Shown one piece after another: positions 16,964 to 26,938 of a stretch of 64,000 nucleotides of DNA. How positions within the stretch are numbered: position 1 is the first letter of the stretch; each line of letters starts with the position of its first letter. The translations under genes and the position numbers were made by a program. The DNA comes from Micromonospora rubida (GTDB taxonomy: Bacteria; Actinomycetota; Actinomycetes; Mycobacteriales; Micromonosporaceae): assembly GCF_009908295.1 (NCBI RefSeq), contig NZ_JAAALO010000001.1:1-64000 (forward strand), in the 5' to 3' direction. The notes beneath the pieces are model-generated. The model was given only the letters and a program-made list of their open reading frames with translations. It was not told the origin of the DNA and ran no database searches.

Positions 16964-18148
16964 GTGCCCACCATCGACGTCCGAGAACTCACCCCCGACG
17001 ACCTCCCCGCAGCCTGGACCCTCGGCCGCCACGCCTTCGGATCCGCCCCCACCCCACCGCCCCACGCCACCACCACCCCACCCGGCCTCACCCGCTACGG
17101 CGCCTTCGACCCCACCGGCCAACTCCTCGGCAAAGCCGTCGACCTGCACCACGACCAGTGGTGGAACGGCCGCCCCGTGACCGCCGCCGACGTAGCCGGC
17201 GTCGCCGTCACCCCCGCAGCCCGCGGCCGAGGCGTCGCCCGCGCCCTGCTCACCGGCCTCCTGCGCGGCGCCCATGACCGCGGCGCCGCCGTCAGCGCAC
17301 TGTTCCCCACCACCTCCGCCCCCTACCGCGCCTGCGGCTGGGAGGTCGCCGGCGCCCTGCGCACCCTCGACCTGCCCACCGCCGCGCTGCCCCGACACCC
17401 ACCCGCACCCCACCTCACCGTCCGCGACGGCGGCCCCGCCGACCTGCCCGCCGTCACCGACCTGTACGAAACCGTCACCCGCCACCGCCGTGGCCTACTC
17501 ACCCGCCGCGGCCCCCTGCACGACCACCCCACCGACACCCTGCCCACCGACGGCCTCACGCTCGTCGAACACGACGGCCACCTCGTCGGCTACGCCACCT
17601 GGGACCGCGGCCGAGGCTACGGCCCCGACGCCGTCCTCACCGTCGACAACGCCCTCGCCACCACCGCCGACGCCGCCCGCGAACTCATCCGCACCCTCGC
17701 CACCTGGGCCAGCGTCACCCCCACCCTGCGACTCAGCGTCCTCGACGGCGACGCCCTCACCGCCCACCTGCCCCTCGAAGCCTTCCGTGAACACCACCGC
17801 GACACCTGGATGCACCGACCCGTCGACATCACCCGCGCCGTCACCCAACGCGGCTGGCCCACCCACGCCCACGGCACCGTCACCTTCACCCTCCACGACC
17901 AGCTCGCCGACTGGAACACCGGCACCTGGCGCCTCGACGTCGCCGCCGGCGCCGCCGAACTGCACCGCACCACCACCGACACCCCCCTGCACCTGACCGT
18001 CCGAGGCTTCGCCCAGCTCTACACCGGCACCACCGACGCCGAAACCCTCCGACACGCCGGCCAACTGCACACCACCGCCTCAGCCGACCCCCGCCCCCTC
18101 GACCTGCTCGCCGCCGGCGGCCCCGCCCACCTGCACGACTACTTCTGA
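16964..18148 (+). CDS. GNAT-family N-acetyltransferase of the Eis type
   Basis: A 394-residue protein with the Eis layout: an N-terminal GNAT domain (VAGVAVTPAARGRGVARALL, the acetyl-CoA pyrophosphate loop), a second GNAT-like domain from about residue 150 and a C-terminal sterol-carrier-like domain (LADWNTGTWRLDV, LTVRGFAQLYTG). The PYRACGWEVAG stretch is also typical. Eis of mycobacteria acetylates aminoglycosides and protein lysines; whether this one acts on drugs is not known. The start is GTG at 16964. The gene uses C-ending codons almost exclusively. It ends at a bidirectional terminator (18160-18198). Confidence 0.85.
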   Translation: MPTIDVRELTPDDLPAAWTLGRHAFGSAPTPPPHATTTPPGLTRYGAFDPTGQLLGKAVDLHHDQWWNGRPVTAADVAGVAVTPAARGRGVARALLTGLLRGAHDRGAAVSALFPTTSAPYRACGWEVAGALRTLDLPTAALPRHPPAPHLTVRDGGPADLPAVTDLYETVTRHRRGLLTRRGPLHDHPTDTLPTDGLTLVEHDGHLVGYATWDRGRGYGPDAVLTVDNALATTADAARELIRTLATWASVTPTLRLSVLDGDALTAHLPLEAFREHHRDTWMHRPVDITRAVTQRGWPTHAHGTVTFTLHDQLADWNTGTWRLDVAAGAAELHRTTTDTPLHLTVRGFAQLYTGTTDAETLRHAGQLHTTASADPRPLDLLAAGGPAHLHDYF

Positions 18149-18159
18149 ACCCCGACACG

Positions 18160-18198
18160 CCCCCGCCCCCCGCCGCACACGGCGACGAGGGGCGGGGG
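18160..18198. terminator. bidirectional terminator hairpin between convergent genes
   Basis: CCCCCGCCCC (18160-18169) pairs with GGGGCGGGGG (18189-18198). A smaller GCCG/CGGC stem lies inside the loop. It lies 11 bases after the acetyltransferase stop and 19 bases before the stop of the convergent gene. Confidence 0.7.
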
Positions 18199-18217
18199 AC
18201 AGGCACACCGGACGCGA

Positions 18218-18910
18218 TCAGCCCGCCTCGCGCAACTCCGCCAGCCGGGCCTCGATCTCCGCCAACTCCGCGCGCAGCCTCTCCGCCTGCTGCTCCGCCT
18301 CGGCCCGCTCGGCGCCCATGATCTGCTCCACCGCCTCGTGGACCCCCGGCACGTCCACCAACGCCACCATCCGCAGCGCCTCCGCCGGCTTCACCACGTA
18401 CGGCTTCGCGAGGGACTTGCTGCCCTGCTGCGCCGCCACCGTCCACTCACCGTCGGCGTACGCCAGCGTGACCGTCAGCCCCGACGGGCCCTTCGCCTTC
18501 ACCGCCTTGACCGGCCGCCGCGCGGGCGCCGGCGTCGGCTTCGCGTCCGGCGTCTCCACCTTCGTCTCCACCTTCGGCGCCGGCTCCCGCGACCGGTCCA
18601 ACACGAACTCCGGCTCCGCCGGCTTTGCCTGCACCTGCGGCTCCGGCTGCGGCTCTGCCACCTTGCGCCCGGCGCCCCGCGGCGCCACCGCCACGTCGGC
18701 GGGGGAGAAGGGCAACTCGTCGCGACCGAAACGGACCACCACGAACTCGTCCGAGACCGCCGGGTCGGTCAACTCCACCACCTGACCGACCTGGCCGGCG
18801 ATCTGACCCGCCGAGGCGGTGAACACCACCTTCGGCTTGCGCCCCGCCGCCAGCGCCTCCCGGATGTTCTGCACCTCGTCAGTGGACAAACCCTGGCCAG
18901 CGACATCCAT
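18218..18910 (-). CDS. actinobacterial protein of unknown function with C-terminal coiled coil (DUF6319-like?)
   Basis: A 230-residue cytoplasmic protein in three parts. Residues of about 1-75 form a small beta-rich domain (KPKVVFTASAGQIAGQVGQVVEL...DEFVVVRFGRDELPFSPADVAV). A Pro/Lys/Glu-rich linker occupies about 80-135. A short domain at about 140-185 (LTVTLAYADGEWTVAAQQGSKSLAKPYVVKPAEAL) is followed by a coiled coil rich in Glu/Ala/Arg. The first part resembles what is called DUF6319 in actinomycetes; this is from memory and unsure. The ATG at 18910 is preferred, with GAGG 6 bases upstream. It may bind nucleic acid or ribosomes, but nothing seen proves it. Confidence 0.7.
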   Translation of the reverse strand: MDVAGQGLSTDEVQNIREALAAGRKPKVVFTASAGQIAGQVGQVVELTDPAVSDEFVVVRFGRDELPFSPADVAVAPRGAGRKVAEPQPEPQVQAKPAEPEFVLDRSREPAPKVETKVETPDAKPTPAPARRPVKAVKAKGPSGLTVTLAYADGEWTVAAQQGSKSLAKPYVVKPAEALRMVALVDVPGVHEAVEQIMGAERAEAEQQAERLRAELAEIEARLAELREAG

Positions 18911-18981
18911 CAGCAACCTCTTCCCTCGTACACCTGTTCAGACGCCTGCCTTGATACCAGCTCGGCCCGACAACCGGAAGA

Positions 18982-19443
18982 TCAACCCCCCAGTGCCCGC
19001 AATGCCGCGTCCGCGTGCTCGCTCATGTTCAGCTCACTGTGGACCACTTCGAGCACCCGTCGATCGGCGCCGATCACGAAGGTCATCCGCCGGGTGCTCA
19101 GCGCGCCCAACGGCAGCCGCCGCCGCACCCCGAACAGATCCGCCACCGCCCCGTCGGCATCCGACAGCAACGGATAGTCGAACCCGTGCTGCCGGGAGAA
19201 CTCCGCCTGCTTCGCCACCGGGTCCCGGCTGATCCCCACCCGCTGCGCGCCCAACGCCGCGAACTCCGCCGCCAGATCCCGGAAGTGGCAGCTCTCCGCC
19301 GTGCACCCCCGGGTCATCGCCGCCGGATAGAAGAACAACACCACCGGCCCGGCGGCCAGGAACTCCGACAACCGCCGCGGCGTACCCGTCTCGTCGGGCA
19401 ACTCGAAGTCCCCGACCACATCCCCGACACCCACACCAGCCAC
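18982..19443 (-). CDS. peroxiredoxin, Bcp/PrxQ type
   Basis: A 153-residue thiol peroxidase that reduces hydrogen peroxide or organic hydroperoxides. It has the thioredoxin-like order VGDVVGDFELPDETGTPRRL, then PVVLFFYPAAMTRGCTAESCHFRD, where the first Cys is peroxidatic and the second, five residues on, is the typical PrxQ resolving Cys. Then come VGISRDPVAKQAEF and YPLLSDADGAVADLFGV. The GTG at 19443 has GGAGG about 8 bases upstream. It is divergent from an ArsR-type regulator across 89 bases that contain a GATAATGATAAT element, so regulation by that protein or by a metal/redox repressor is likely. Confidence 0.9.
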   Translation of the reverse strand: MAGVGVGDVVGDFELPDETGTPRRLSEFLAAGPVVLFFYPAAMTRGCTAESCHFRDLAAEFAALGAQRVGISRDPVAKQAEFSRQHGFDYPLLSDADGAVADLFGVRRRLPLGALSTRRMTFVIGADRRVLEVVHSELNMSEHADAALRALGG

Positions 19444-19506
19444 TTTTGCGCCTCCGCCGTCGACCAACAGTGCGCCGAAGCGTATGCGACCCACCCCACG
19501 CTCTCA

Positions 19507-19524
19507 CTATCGATAATGATAATG
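19507..19524. promoter_or_regulatory. AT-rich element with TATCGATA and tandem GATAAT between divergent redox genes
   Basis: TATCGATA overlaps two adjacent GATAAT hexamers (19512-19517 and 19518-19523), a marked AT-rich island. The second GATAAT stands 9 bases before the GTG of the ArsR-type gene, where a -10 element of a leaderless transcript would be. The tandem GATAATGATAAT also equals the left part of the Fur box consensus, but the right half is missing. Confidence 0.5.
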
Positions 19525-19532
19525 TCTCGGCC

Positions 19533-20120
19533 GTGGACACCCCGCCTCGCCAATGGTCCGACCTGGCCCTGCACCCGGTACGGATCCGGATCCTGCGCGC
19601 AGTCGCCGGCACCCACCACACCACCCGCGACCTCGCCACCGCCCTACCCGACATCCCCCAGGCCACCCTCTACCGACACCTGACCACCCTCGTACGGGCC
19701 GGCCTGATCAAAATCGCCGACGAACGCCGGGTCGGCGGCGCCACCGAACGAATCTACGCACTGCCCAGCGGGGGAGTCACACCCGACGCCACCACCCTCG
19801 CCACCGCCACCCACGAGGACCACGCCCGCTGGTTCACCGCCTTCGCGTCGAGCCTGCTGTCGGAATTCACCCGCTACCTCAACCGCGAACACATCGACTA
19901 CACCGCCGACGGCGTCGGCTACCAACAACTCGTACTACACCTCAGCGACGCCGAACTCGCCCGATTCGCCCAGGACCTCAACGCACTACTACTCCCACTC
20001 GTCGCACACGAACCAACCGCCGACCGGACTCCCCGGCTGCTCGCCACCGTCCTACTGCCAGCCGACCCACCCGACACCGGCCCCACCCACAAACCGGACA
20101 CCACGAAAGGACACACCTGA
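19533..20120 (+). CDS. ArsR-type winged-helix transcriptional regulator
   Basis: A 195-residue regulator. The N-terminal 80 residues form a winged helix: WSDLALHPVRIRILRAVAG, then TTRDLATALPDIPQATLYRHLTTLVRAGLIKI, and a wing with RRVGGATERIYAL. A second, mostly helical domain follows (FTAFASSLLSEFTRYLN). No metal-binding Cys cluster is seen, so it probably senses something else. The GTG at 19533 fits a leaderless transcript from the GATAAT element. The stop overlaps the ATG of the next gene (TGATG), so the two are translationally coupled. It is divergent from the peroxiredoxin, its likely target together with its own operon. Confidence 0.85.
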   Translation: MDTPPRQWSDLALHPVRIRILRAVAGTHHTTRDLATALPDIPQATLYRHLTTLVRAGLIKIADERRVGGATERIYALPSGGVTPDATTLATATHEDHARWFTAFASSLLSEFTRYLNREHIDYTADGVGYQQLVLHLSDAELARFAQDLNALLLPLVAHEPTADRTPRLLATVLLPADPPDTGPTHKPDTTKGHT

Positions 20121-20485
20121 TGGCCACCACCACCCTCACACCCGGCCACCTCCACATCCGCTTCACCGCCGGCGAACGGATGTGGACCAGACAACAGCAA
20201 CTGACCGTGCCGCTGACCGCCGTACGGGACGCCACCGCCGTCGCCGAGCCGCTGCGCCTGGCCCGCGGCGCCCGCAGCGGCCTCACCATCTCCGGCTTCG
20301 TCAAAATCGGCGTCTGGGGTGTTCTCGGTGGCCCCCGACAACTCGTATCCGCCCGCGCCGGCCAACCCGGCCTGCACCTCACCCTCGACCGCACCGCCAC
20401 CGGCTACGACGAGATCCTGCTGTCCGACCCCACCACACCCACCGTCGTCGACGCCATCCGCCACACCACCCGAAACCCACCGTGA
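20120..20485 (+). CDS. small unrecognised protein coupled to the ArsR-type regulator
   Basis: A 121-residue protein that starts inside the stop of the regulator gene (TGATG) with AAAGGA upstream. It looks like one compact beta-rich domain: LHIRFTAGERMWTRQQQLTVPL, then RSGLTISGFVKIGVWGVLGGPRQLVSARAGQPG, and a C-terminal helix (TVVDAIRHTT). The alternating strands and the ending helix recall bacterial PH-like domains, but I cannot assign a family. No signal peptide or transmembrane helix is seen. Coupling to the regulator suggests a shared stimulus. Confidence 0.7.
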   Translation: MATTTLTPGHLHIRFTAGERMWTRQQQLTVPLTAVRDATAVAEPLRLARGARSGLTISGFVKIGVWGVLGGPRQLVSARAGQPGLHLTLDRTATGYDEILLSDPTTPTVVDAIRHTTRNPP

Positions 20486-20564
20486 CCGGCGAACGCCTCC
20501 CCAGCGAGGTGCCCCACCCGGCCACACACATCGCGCCCAGCAGCCACCGCAGGAGAACACACCA

Positions 20565-21293
20565 ATGACACCGGTCACCATCATCACCGGCGGCAGCCGC
20601 GGCATCGGCGCCGCCACCGCCCGCCGCCTCGCCCACGCCGGACACCACGTCGCCTTCAGCTACCGCCGCGACCACACCGCCGCCACCGCCGTGCTCGCCG
20701 ACATCGAAGCCACCGGAGTACGCGGCCTCGCCGTGCCCGCCGACACCCGCGACCCCGACCACGTCACGGCCCTCTTCGACGCCGCCGCCGACCTCGGCCC
20801 GATCACCGGCCTGGTCAACAACGCCGGCGTCACCAGCCCCATCGGCGCCTTCGTCGACCTCGACCCCACCGACCTACGCAACGTCGTCGACGTCAACCTC
20901 ATCGGCTACGTCCTCTGCGCCCAGCAGGCCGCACGCCGCATGGGCACCGACGCCGCCATCGTCAACGTCTCCTCAGCCGCGGCCACCCTCGGCAGCCCGG
21001 GGGAGTACATCCACTACGCCGCCGTCAAGGCCGCCACCGACGCCCTCACCATCGGCCTCGCCAAGGAACTCGCCCCCCGCGGCATCCGCGTCAACGCCGT
21101 CGCCCCCGGCATCATCCGCACCGACATCCACGCCCTCTCCGGCCAACCCGACCGACCCGACCAGGCCGCCACCCGCATCCCGCTGGGCCGCGCCGGCCAC
21201 CCCGACGAGGTTGCCAGCGCCATCGCCTGGCTGCTCGGCCCCGACGCCACCTACACCACCGGCACCGTCCTGCGCGTCGCCGGCGGCCTCTGA
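20565..21293 (+). CDS. short-chain dehydrogenase/reductase (FabG-like)
   Basis: A 242-residue NAD(P)-dependent oxidoreductase with a Rossmann fold. It has the TGGSRGIGAATARRL cofactor loop, LVNNAGVTSP, the catalytic Ser in VNVSSAAATLGSPGE, Tyr-X3-Lys in YAAVKAAT, and PGIIRTDIHALSG and GTVLRVAGGL near the end. The closest subgroup by pattern is FabG-like glucose-1-dehydrogenase or 3-oxoacyl reductases; the substrate is unknown. AGGAG stands 10 bases before the ATG. It lies 79 bases after the previous gene on the same strand and is probably the third gene of the ArsR-type operon. Confidence 0.85.
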   Translation: MTPVTIITGGSRGIGAATARRLAHAGHHVAFSYRRDHTAATAVLADIEATGVRGLAVPADTRDPDHVTALFDAAADLGPITGLVNNAGVTSPIGAFVDLDPTDLRNVVDVNLIGYVLCAQQAARRMGTDAAIVNVSSAAATLGSPGEYIHYAAVKAATDALTIGLAKELAPRGIRVNAVAPGIIRTDIHALSGQPDRPDQAATRIPLGRAGHPDEVASAIAWLLGPDATYTTGTVLRVAGGL

Positions 21294-21669
21294 CGCAGGG
21301 AAACACCGGAATGCCGTCCCGCGTGGCGAAACAGGTCACCAGACCGATCAGGAATCGAGAAGCACCCGCCCCCACGCCTCACCTAGCGTGACTGCCATGC
21401 ACATCACCATGAACCGACCGCACAGCCGTACGGGGGCCGTGACCGTGCCGTCCGCGATCCCGCCGGCAACATGATCCGCGTCCAGGAGCTGCGCCCAGCC
21501 GCCCGCTGACCGCATCCCACGACACGAACGCCTTCGTTCGCGGCACCCGCGCCCGACGCGGCGAACGCGCCGACGAAGTAGCAGCCAGACGCACCGCTCG
21601 ACGCCGGTGAGATCGAGCCAGCCGACGCCGACGCCAGACCGCAAGGGCGGCCCGACAGATGGAGACAGG
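21294..21669. other. 376-bp region upstream of the UvrA-like gene
   Basis: No convincing gene is seen. It holds a 25-codon ATG open frame (21397-21474) and a 12-codon one (21471-21509) reading MIRVQELRPAAR. Bases 21472-21486 (TGATCCGCGTCCAGG) recur exactly at 21728-21742, near the 5' end of the UvrA-like gene. A small dyad, CGAACG-CCTT-CGTTCG, lies at 21525-21540 and could be a TetR-type operator. The repeat may be a duplicated gene start. Confidence 0.4.
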
Positions 21670-24051
<2,382 letters not shown>

Positions 24052-24733
24052 CGAAGCCCGCGCGGACACTGTGAGACGAGCGTCGATGTGGAGGCCAGGG
24101 GAGACCGACGGAAGATCGGCTGCGCGGCGGTCGGGGCGTGACCCGGCTTGCAGACAGCTCGCGCCACGACCCGTCGAATGGGCCTGGCAACGCGATCTCG
24201 ATCGCGCCGACGTGGACGGCGCCGAACGCTTCGACGACCGTGGCGGCGTTCCAGGCGAGCCCGACGACGATCTGCGGGCGATGCCGGCCACAGCGCAGCC
24301 TCATGGAGCTGCGAAAACCGCACCACCGGAGCTCCCGTAGTCGATTCGATAATGCACATTATGTCAAGTAACCACCTCCGACCCTGCTCTCCTCCGCGCG
24401 GGGCGACGCCTCTCCGGCCCCGCGCCACCGCCTCGCCCCCGATGCGGAGCCCACCCCGCCAGGCAGCTCCGCCCCGCGACCAGCACCCGCCTCCGAGAGC
24501 CGGCCCGCCCGACCCGACCGCGCGCCCACCACCCCGCCGGCGGTGATCAAGAGGTTGACGTCAAGCCCGGCCGCCCGACGCAAACCTGTTGATCACCGCC
24601 GGAGTTGGGGCCGGGCTGGGGCTGGGATGCGGCCGGAGTTGGGTGGTTCCGGGGTGGGCGGGTCCAGGTGTCAGGTTTTCCACTCCCCTGTCGTGGGTCG
24701 CCCGTAACCCGAGAATCATGCATAATATCCCTT
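24052..24733. other. 682-bp decayed/intergenic region
   Basis: No intact gene was found. On the minus strand 24150-24304 reads as about 50 residues with strongly coding-like third positions (IVVGLAWNAATVVEAFGAV, then VGAIEIALPGPFDG), but then runs into low-quality sequence and over the end of the UvrA-like gene; it looks like a gene remnant of unknown family. ATAATG-CA-CATTAT (24349-24362) is a small dyad. A long imperfect hairpin lies at 24538-24603. Plus-strand base skew changes from C-rich to G-rich at about 24.6 kb. Confidence 0.4.
24538..24603. repeat. imperfect inverted repeat, REP-like hairpin
   Basis: GGCGGTGATCAAGAGGTTGACGTC-type arms of 24 bases (24538-24561 and about 24580-24603) match in reverse complement with three mismatches around a GC-rich spacer. 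The core GGTGATCAAG also occurs singly at about 14311. It may be a dispersed palindromic element of this genome. Confidence 0.5.
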
Positions 24734-24740
24734 ATGCATG
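24717..24740. promoter_or_regulatory. inverted repeat overlapping the recombinase start codon
   Basis: CATGCATAA (24717-24725) and TTATGCATG (24732-24740) are perfect reverse complements with a 6-base spacer; the second arm contains the ATG at 24734. CATAAT at 24721 stands where a -10 element of a leaderless mRNA would lie. A protein bound here would shut off the gene, so autoregulation or a recombinase binding site is plausible. Confidence 0.55.
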
Positions 24741-25744
24741 ACAAACAGGGCGAATCGGTGCGGTCGTTGATCGAGGAGTTCCTGACCGCTCGGGCCACGC
24801 GCAAGCCCTCCCCCCACACCCTGGAGGCGTACCGGCGGGATCTGTGCGCGGTGGCGGCCCTGGCCGGCGAGACTCTCGTCCCTCCCCTGTCGGCGGACGC
24901 GCTTCCGGTCACCGACCTCTCCCCCAGGGTCATGCGGGCGGCATTCGCCCGGTTCGCCGCCCCCCGCGCCGTGGCCTCGGTGCACCGCGCCTGGTCGACG
25001 TGGAACAGCTTCTTCTCGTTCCTGGTCGCCGAGGGTGTGGTGGCAGGCAACCCGATGCCGGCGGTGGACCGACCCCGGGCCCCGCTCCCCCAGCCCAAGC
25101 CGCTGCGCGGTGAGGACACCCCGGAGCAACTGCTCGCCGCGGTGTCCCGGGAGGACGGCCGGCAGCGCGATCCGTGGCCGGAGCGGGACGTGGCGGTGTT
25201 GGCGTTGGCGCTGTGTGCGGGGCTGCGCCTGTCGGAGCTGCTGGCGCTGCGGGTGGCGTCGTTGGCGGGGCGATCCGGTGAGCGGCGGGTCGACGTGGTC
25301 GGCAAGGGCGGCCGGCCGAGGGTGGTGCCGATCGAGCCGGAGCTGGACCGGGTGGTGGTGGCGTACCTGGACAGTCGGGCTCGGCGGTTCGGGTCGCGGT
25401 CGGTGCGGCCGGATTCGCCGCTGCTGCTGGACCGGCGGGGTGAGGCGCTGCGCCGGGGCGGCCTGCAGTATCTGGTGGAGTCCTGTTACCGGCGGGCCGG
25501 GGTGGTCGATCGGGTGCCGCGTGGGGCGCAGTTGCACGCGCTGCGGCACACGTTCGCGACGCGGCTGGCGGAGGACGGGGCGAGCGCGGCGGAGATCATG
25601 CGGTTGCTGGGTCATGCGTCGTTGGCGTCGTCGCAGACGTACATCGAGGTGACGGCGGGTCAGCAGCGGGCTGCGGTGCGGTCGAACCGCACGAACCGGG
25701 CGTTGGTGGGGTTGGTGCGGTCGCAGGAGGGCGCGGTGGGGTGA
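24734..25744 (+). CDS. tyrosine recombinase/integrase
   Basis: A 336-residue recombinase with a core-binding domain (residues about 8-105) and a catalytic domain. The full active site is present: Arg165 (CAGLRLSEL), Lys191 (VGKGGRPR), His268 and Arg271 (LHALRHTFATRL), His294 (LLGHASL) and Tyr303 (SSQTYIEV). The ATG at 24734 has no ribosome site and lies inside a dyad, so a leaderless transcript is likely. It sits 127 bases upstream of folD without phage or conjugation genes and after a decayed region. It may be the survivor of an integrated element, or a chromosomal XerC-like protein. Confidence 0.85.
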   Translation: MHDKQGESVRSLIEEFLTARATRKPSPHTLEAYRRDLCAVAALAGETLVPPLSADALPVTDLSPRVMRAAFARFAAPRAVASVHRAWSTWNSFFSFLVAEGVVAGNPMPAVDRPRAPLPQPKPLRGEDTPEQLLAAVSREDGRQRDPWPERDVAVLALALCAGLRLSELLALRVASLAGRSGERRVDVVGKGGRPRVVPIEPELDRVVVAYLDSRARRFGSRSVRPDSPLLLDRRGEALRRGGLQYLVESCYRRAGVVDRVPRGAQLHALRHTFATRLAEDGASAAEIMRLLGHASLASSQTYIEVTAGQQRAAVRSNRTNRALVGLVRSQEGAVG

Positions 25745-25870
25745 CCGGCGGGGCGTGGGGTGTGGCAGGGTGGGATGGGTACGCGACTGGCGGCATCGGG
25801 GATGGGATCGACCATCGGGGAGCTCGCCGTGGGGGTCGTCCGCCTGGGCTCCTGCGGGCGAGGTGGTGTC

Positions 25871-26773
25871 ATGTCTTCTTCTGCGGTTTCCTCGGGTGCG
25901 GTTTCCTCGGGTACGGCGCGGTTGTTGCCGGGTGGGCCGGTGGCGCAGCAGGTGCTGGGTGAGGTGGCGGCGGAGGTCGCGGCGTTGCGGGCGGTGGGGG
26001 TGACGCCGTCGTTGGCGACGGTGCTGGTGGGCGACGACGACGCGAGTGCCGGGTATATCCGGATCAAGCAGCGGCAGGCGGCGGAGTTGGGGTTCGCGTC
26101 GCCGCATGTGCATCTGTCGGCGTCGGCGTCGCAGGCGGATCTGCACCGGGTGATCGAGGAGTTCAATTCCGACGCGGGTGTGCACGGGGTGTTGGTGCAG
26201 CATCCGATTCCGGGGCATCTGGACTACGACCGGGCGTTGCAGGTGTTGGATCCGGACAAGGACGTCGACGGGATGCATCCGGTGAACATGGGCCGGTTGG
26301 CGTTGGGGTTGCCGGGTCCGTTGCCGTGTACTCCGGCGGGGATCGAGGCGTTGTTGGCGTTTCATGGGGTGCCGGTGGCGGGTCGTGAGGTGGTGGTGCT
26401 GGGCCGGGGTGCGACGTTGGGGCGGCCGTTGGCGATGTTGTTGGCGCAGAAGCGGCCGACGGCGAATGCGGCGGTGACGGTGGTGCACACGGGGGTGGCG
26501 GACTGGCCGCGGTATACGCGGCGGGCGGAGATCCTGGTGGCGGCGGCGGGGGTGCCGGGGATCGTGCGGCCGGAGCACGTGCGGCCGGGCGCGGTGGTGG
26601 TTGGTGGTGGGGTGCGGTATGAGGGCCGGCGGTTGTTGCCGGATGTGGACGAGTCGTGTGCAGGGGTGGCGGGGGCGATCACGCCGCGGGTCGGTGGGGT
26701 GGGGCCGACGACGGTGGCGATGTTGTTCCGTAATGCGGTGGTGGCGGCGGCGCGGGCGGCCGGGTTGCGATGA
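25871..26773 (+). CDS. folD: methylenetetrahydrofolate dehydrogenase/cyclohydrolase
   Basis: A 300-residue bifunctional enzyme that interconverts 5,10-methylene-, methenyl- and 10-formyl-tetrahydrofolate with NADP. Features are SAGYIRIKQRQAAELG with the catalytic Tyr-X3-Lys, VQHPIPGHLDY, DPDKDVDGMHPVNMGRLALG, CTPAGIEALL, VVLGRGATLGRPLAMLL (where most FolD have GRSxxVGxP) and GGVGPTTVAMLFRNAV. The altered GRGATLGRP and QHPIP motifs suggest a divergent paralogue, but the catalytic residues remain. I chose the ATG at 25871; the frame is open further up. Codons are almost all G-ending. A Tn3-family transposon begins about 10 bases after its stop. Confidence 0.9.
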   Translation: MSSSAVSSGAVSSGTARLLPGGPVAQQVLGEVAAEVAALRAVGVTPSLATVLVGDDDASAGYIRIKQRQAAELGFASPHVHLSASASQADLHRVIEEFNSDAGVHGVLVQHPIPGHLDYDRALQVLDPDKDVDGMHPVNMGRLALGLPGPLPCTPAGIEALLAFHGVPVAGREVVVLGRGATLGRPLAMLLAQKRPTANAAVTVVHTGVADWPRYTRRAEILVAAAGVPGIVRPEHVRPGAVVVGGGVRYEGRRLLPDVDESCAGVAGAITPRVGGVGPTTVAMLFRNAVVAAARAAGLR

Positions 26774-26781
26774 GGGTGTTG

Positions 26782-26814
26782 GGGGGGCGACCGGAGTACG
26801 TCGGAAACCGGCAA
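26782..26814 (+). repeat. left terminal inverted repeat of the Tn3-family element
   Basis: It begins with a G-run as Tn3 ends do, followed by CGACCGGAGTACGTCGG and AAACCGGCAA. 32 of 33 bases match the reverse complement of 35174-35206. Confidence 0.9.
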
Positions 26815-26938
26815 GAGGCCGATCAGTGCAGGCGAGCGTGGGGTGCCCCCACAGCTTCTGCCCGGTTAGGTAGAGTCGCGCCCGGCGCGGGGGCCTTGTC
26901 CTGTTGTGGTCGGGCTGGTGGGTGGACCCGTGGCGTTG

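Noticed and set aside
19511..19530. Full Fur box
   Set aside because: Only the left GATAATGATAAT part fits the consensus; the symmetric right half is absent. Kept as an unexplained element instead.
24605..24733. N-terminal extension of the integrase
   Set aside because: The upstream codons give Trp/Gly-rich, non-coding-like sequence and include the decayed region; the ATG at 24734 gives the usual beginning of the core-binding domain.
26777..26781. TGTTG as target duplication of the Tn3 element
   Set aside because: It does not match the right flank. TTGGG (26779-26783 and 35207-35211) matches, at the price of a two-base ambiguity in the G-run.
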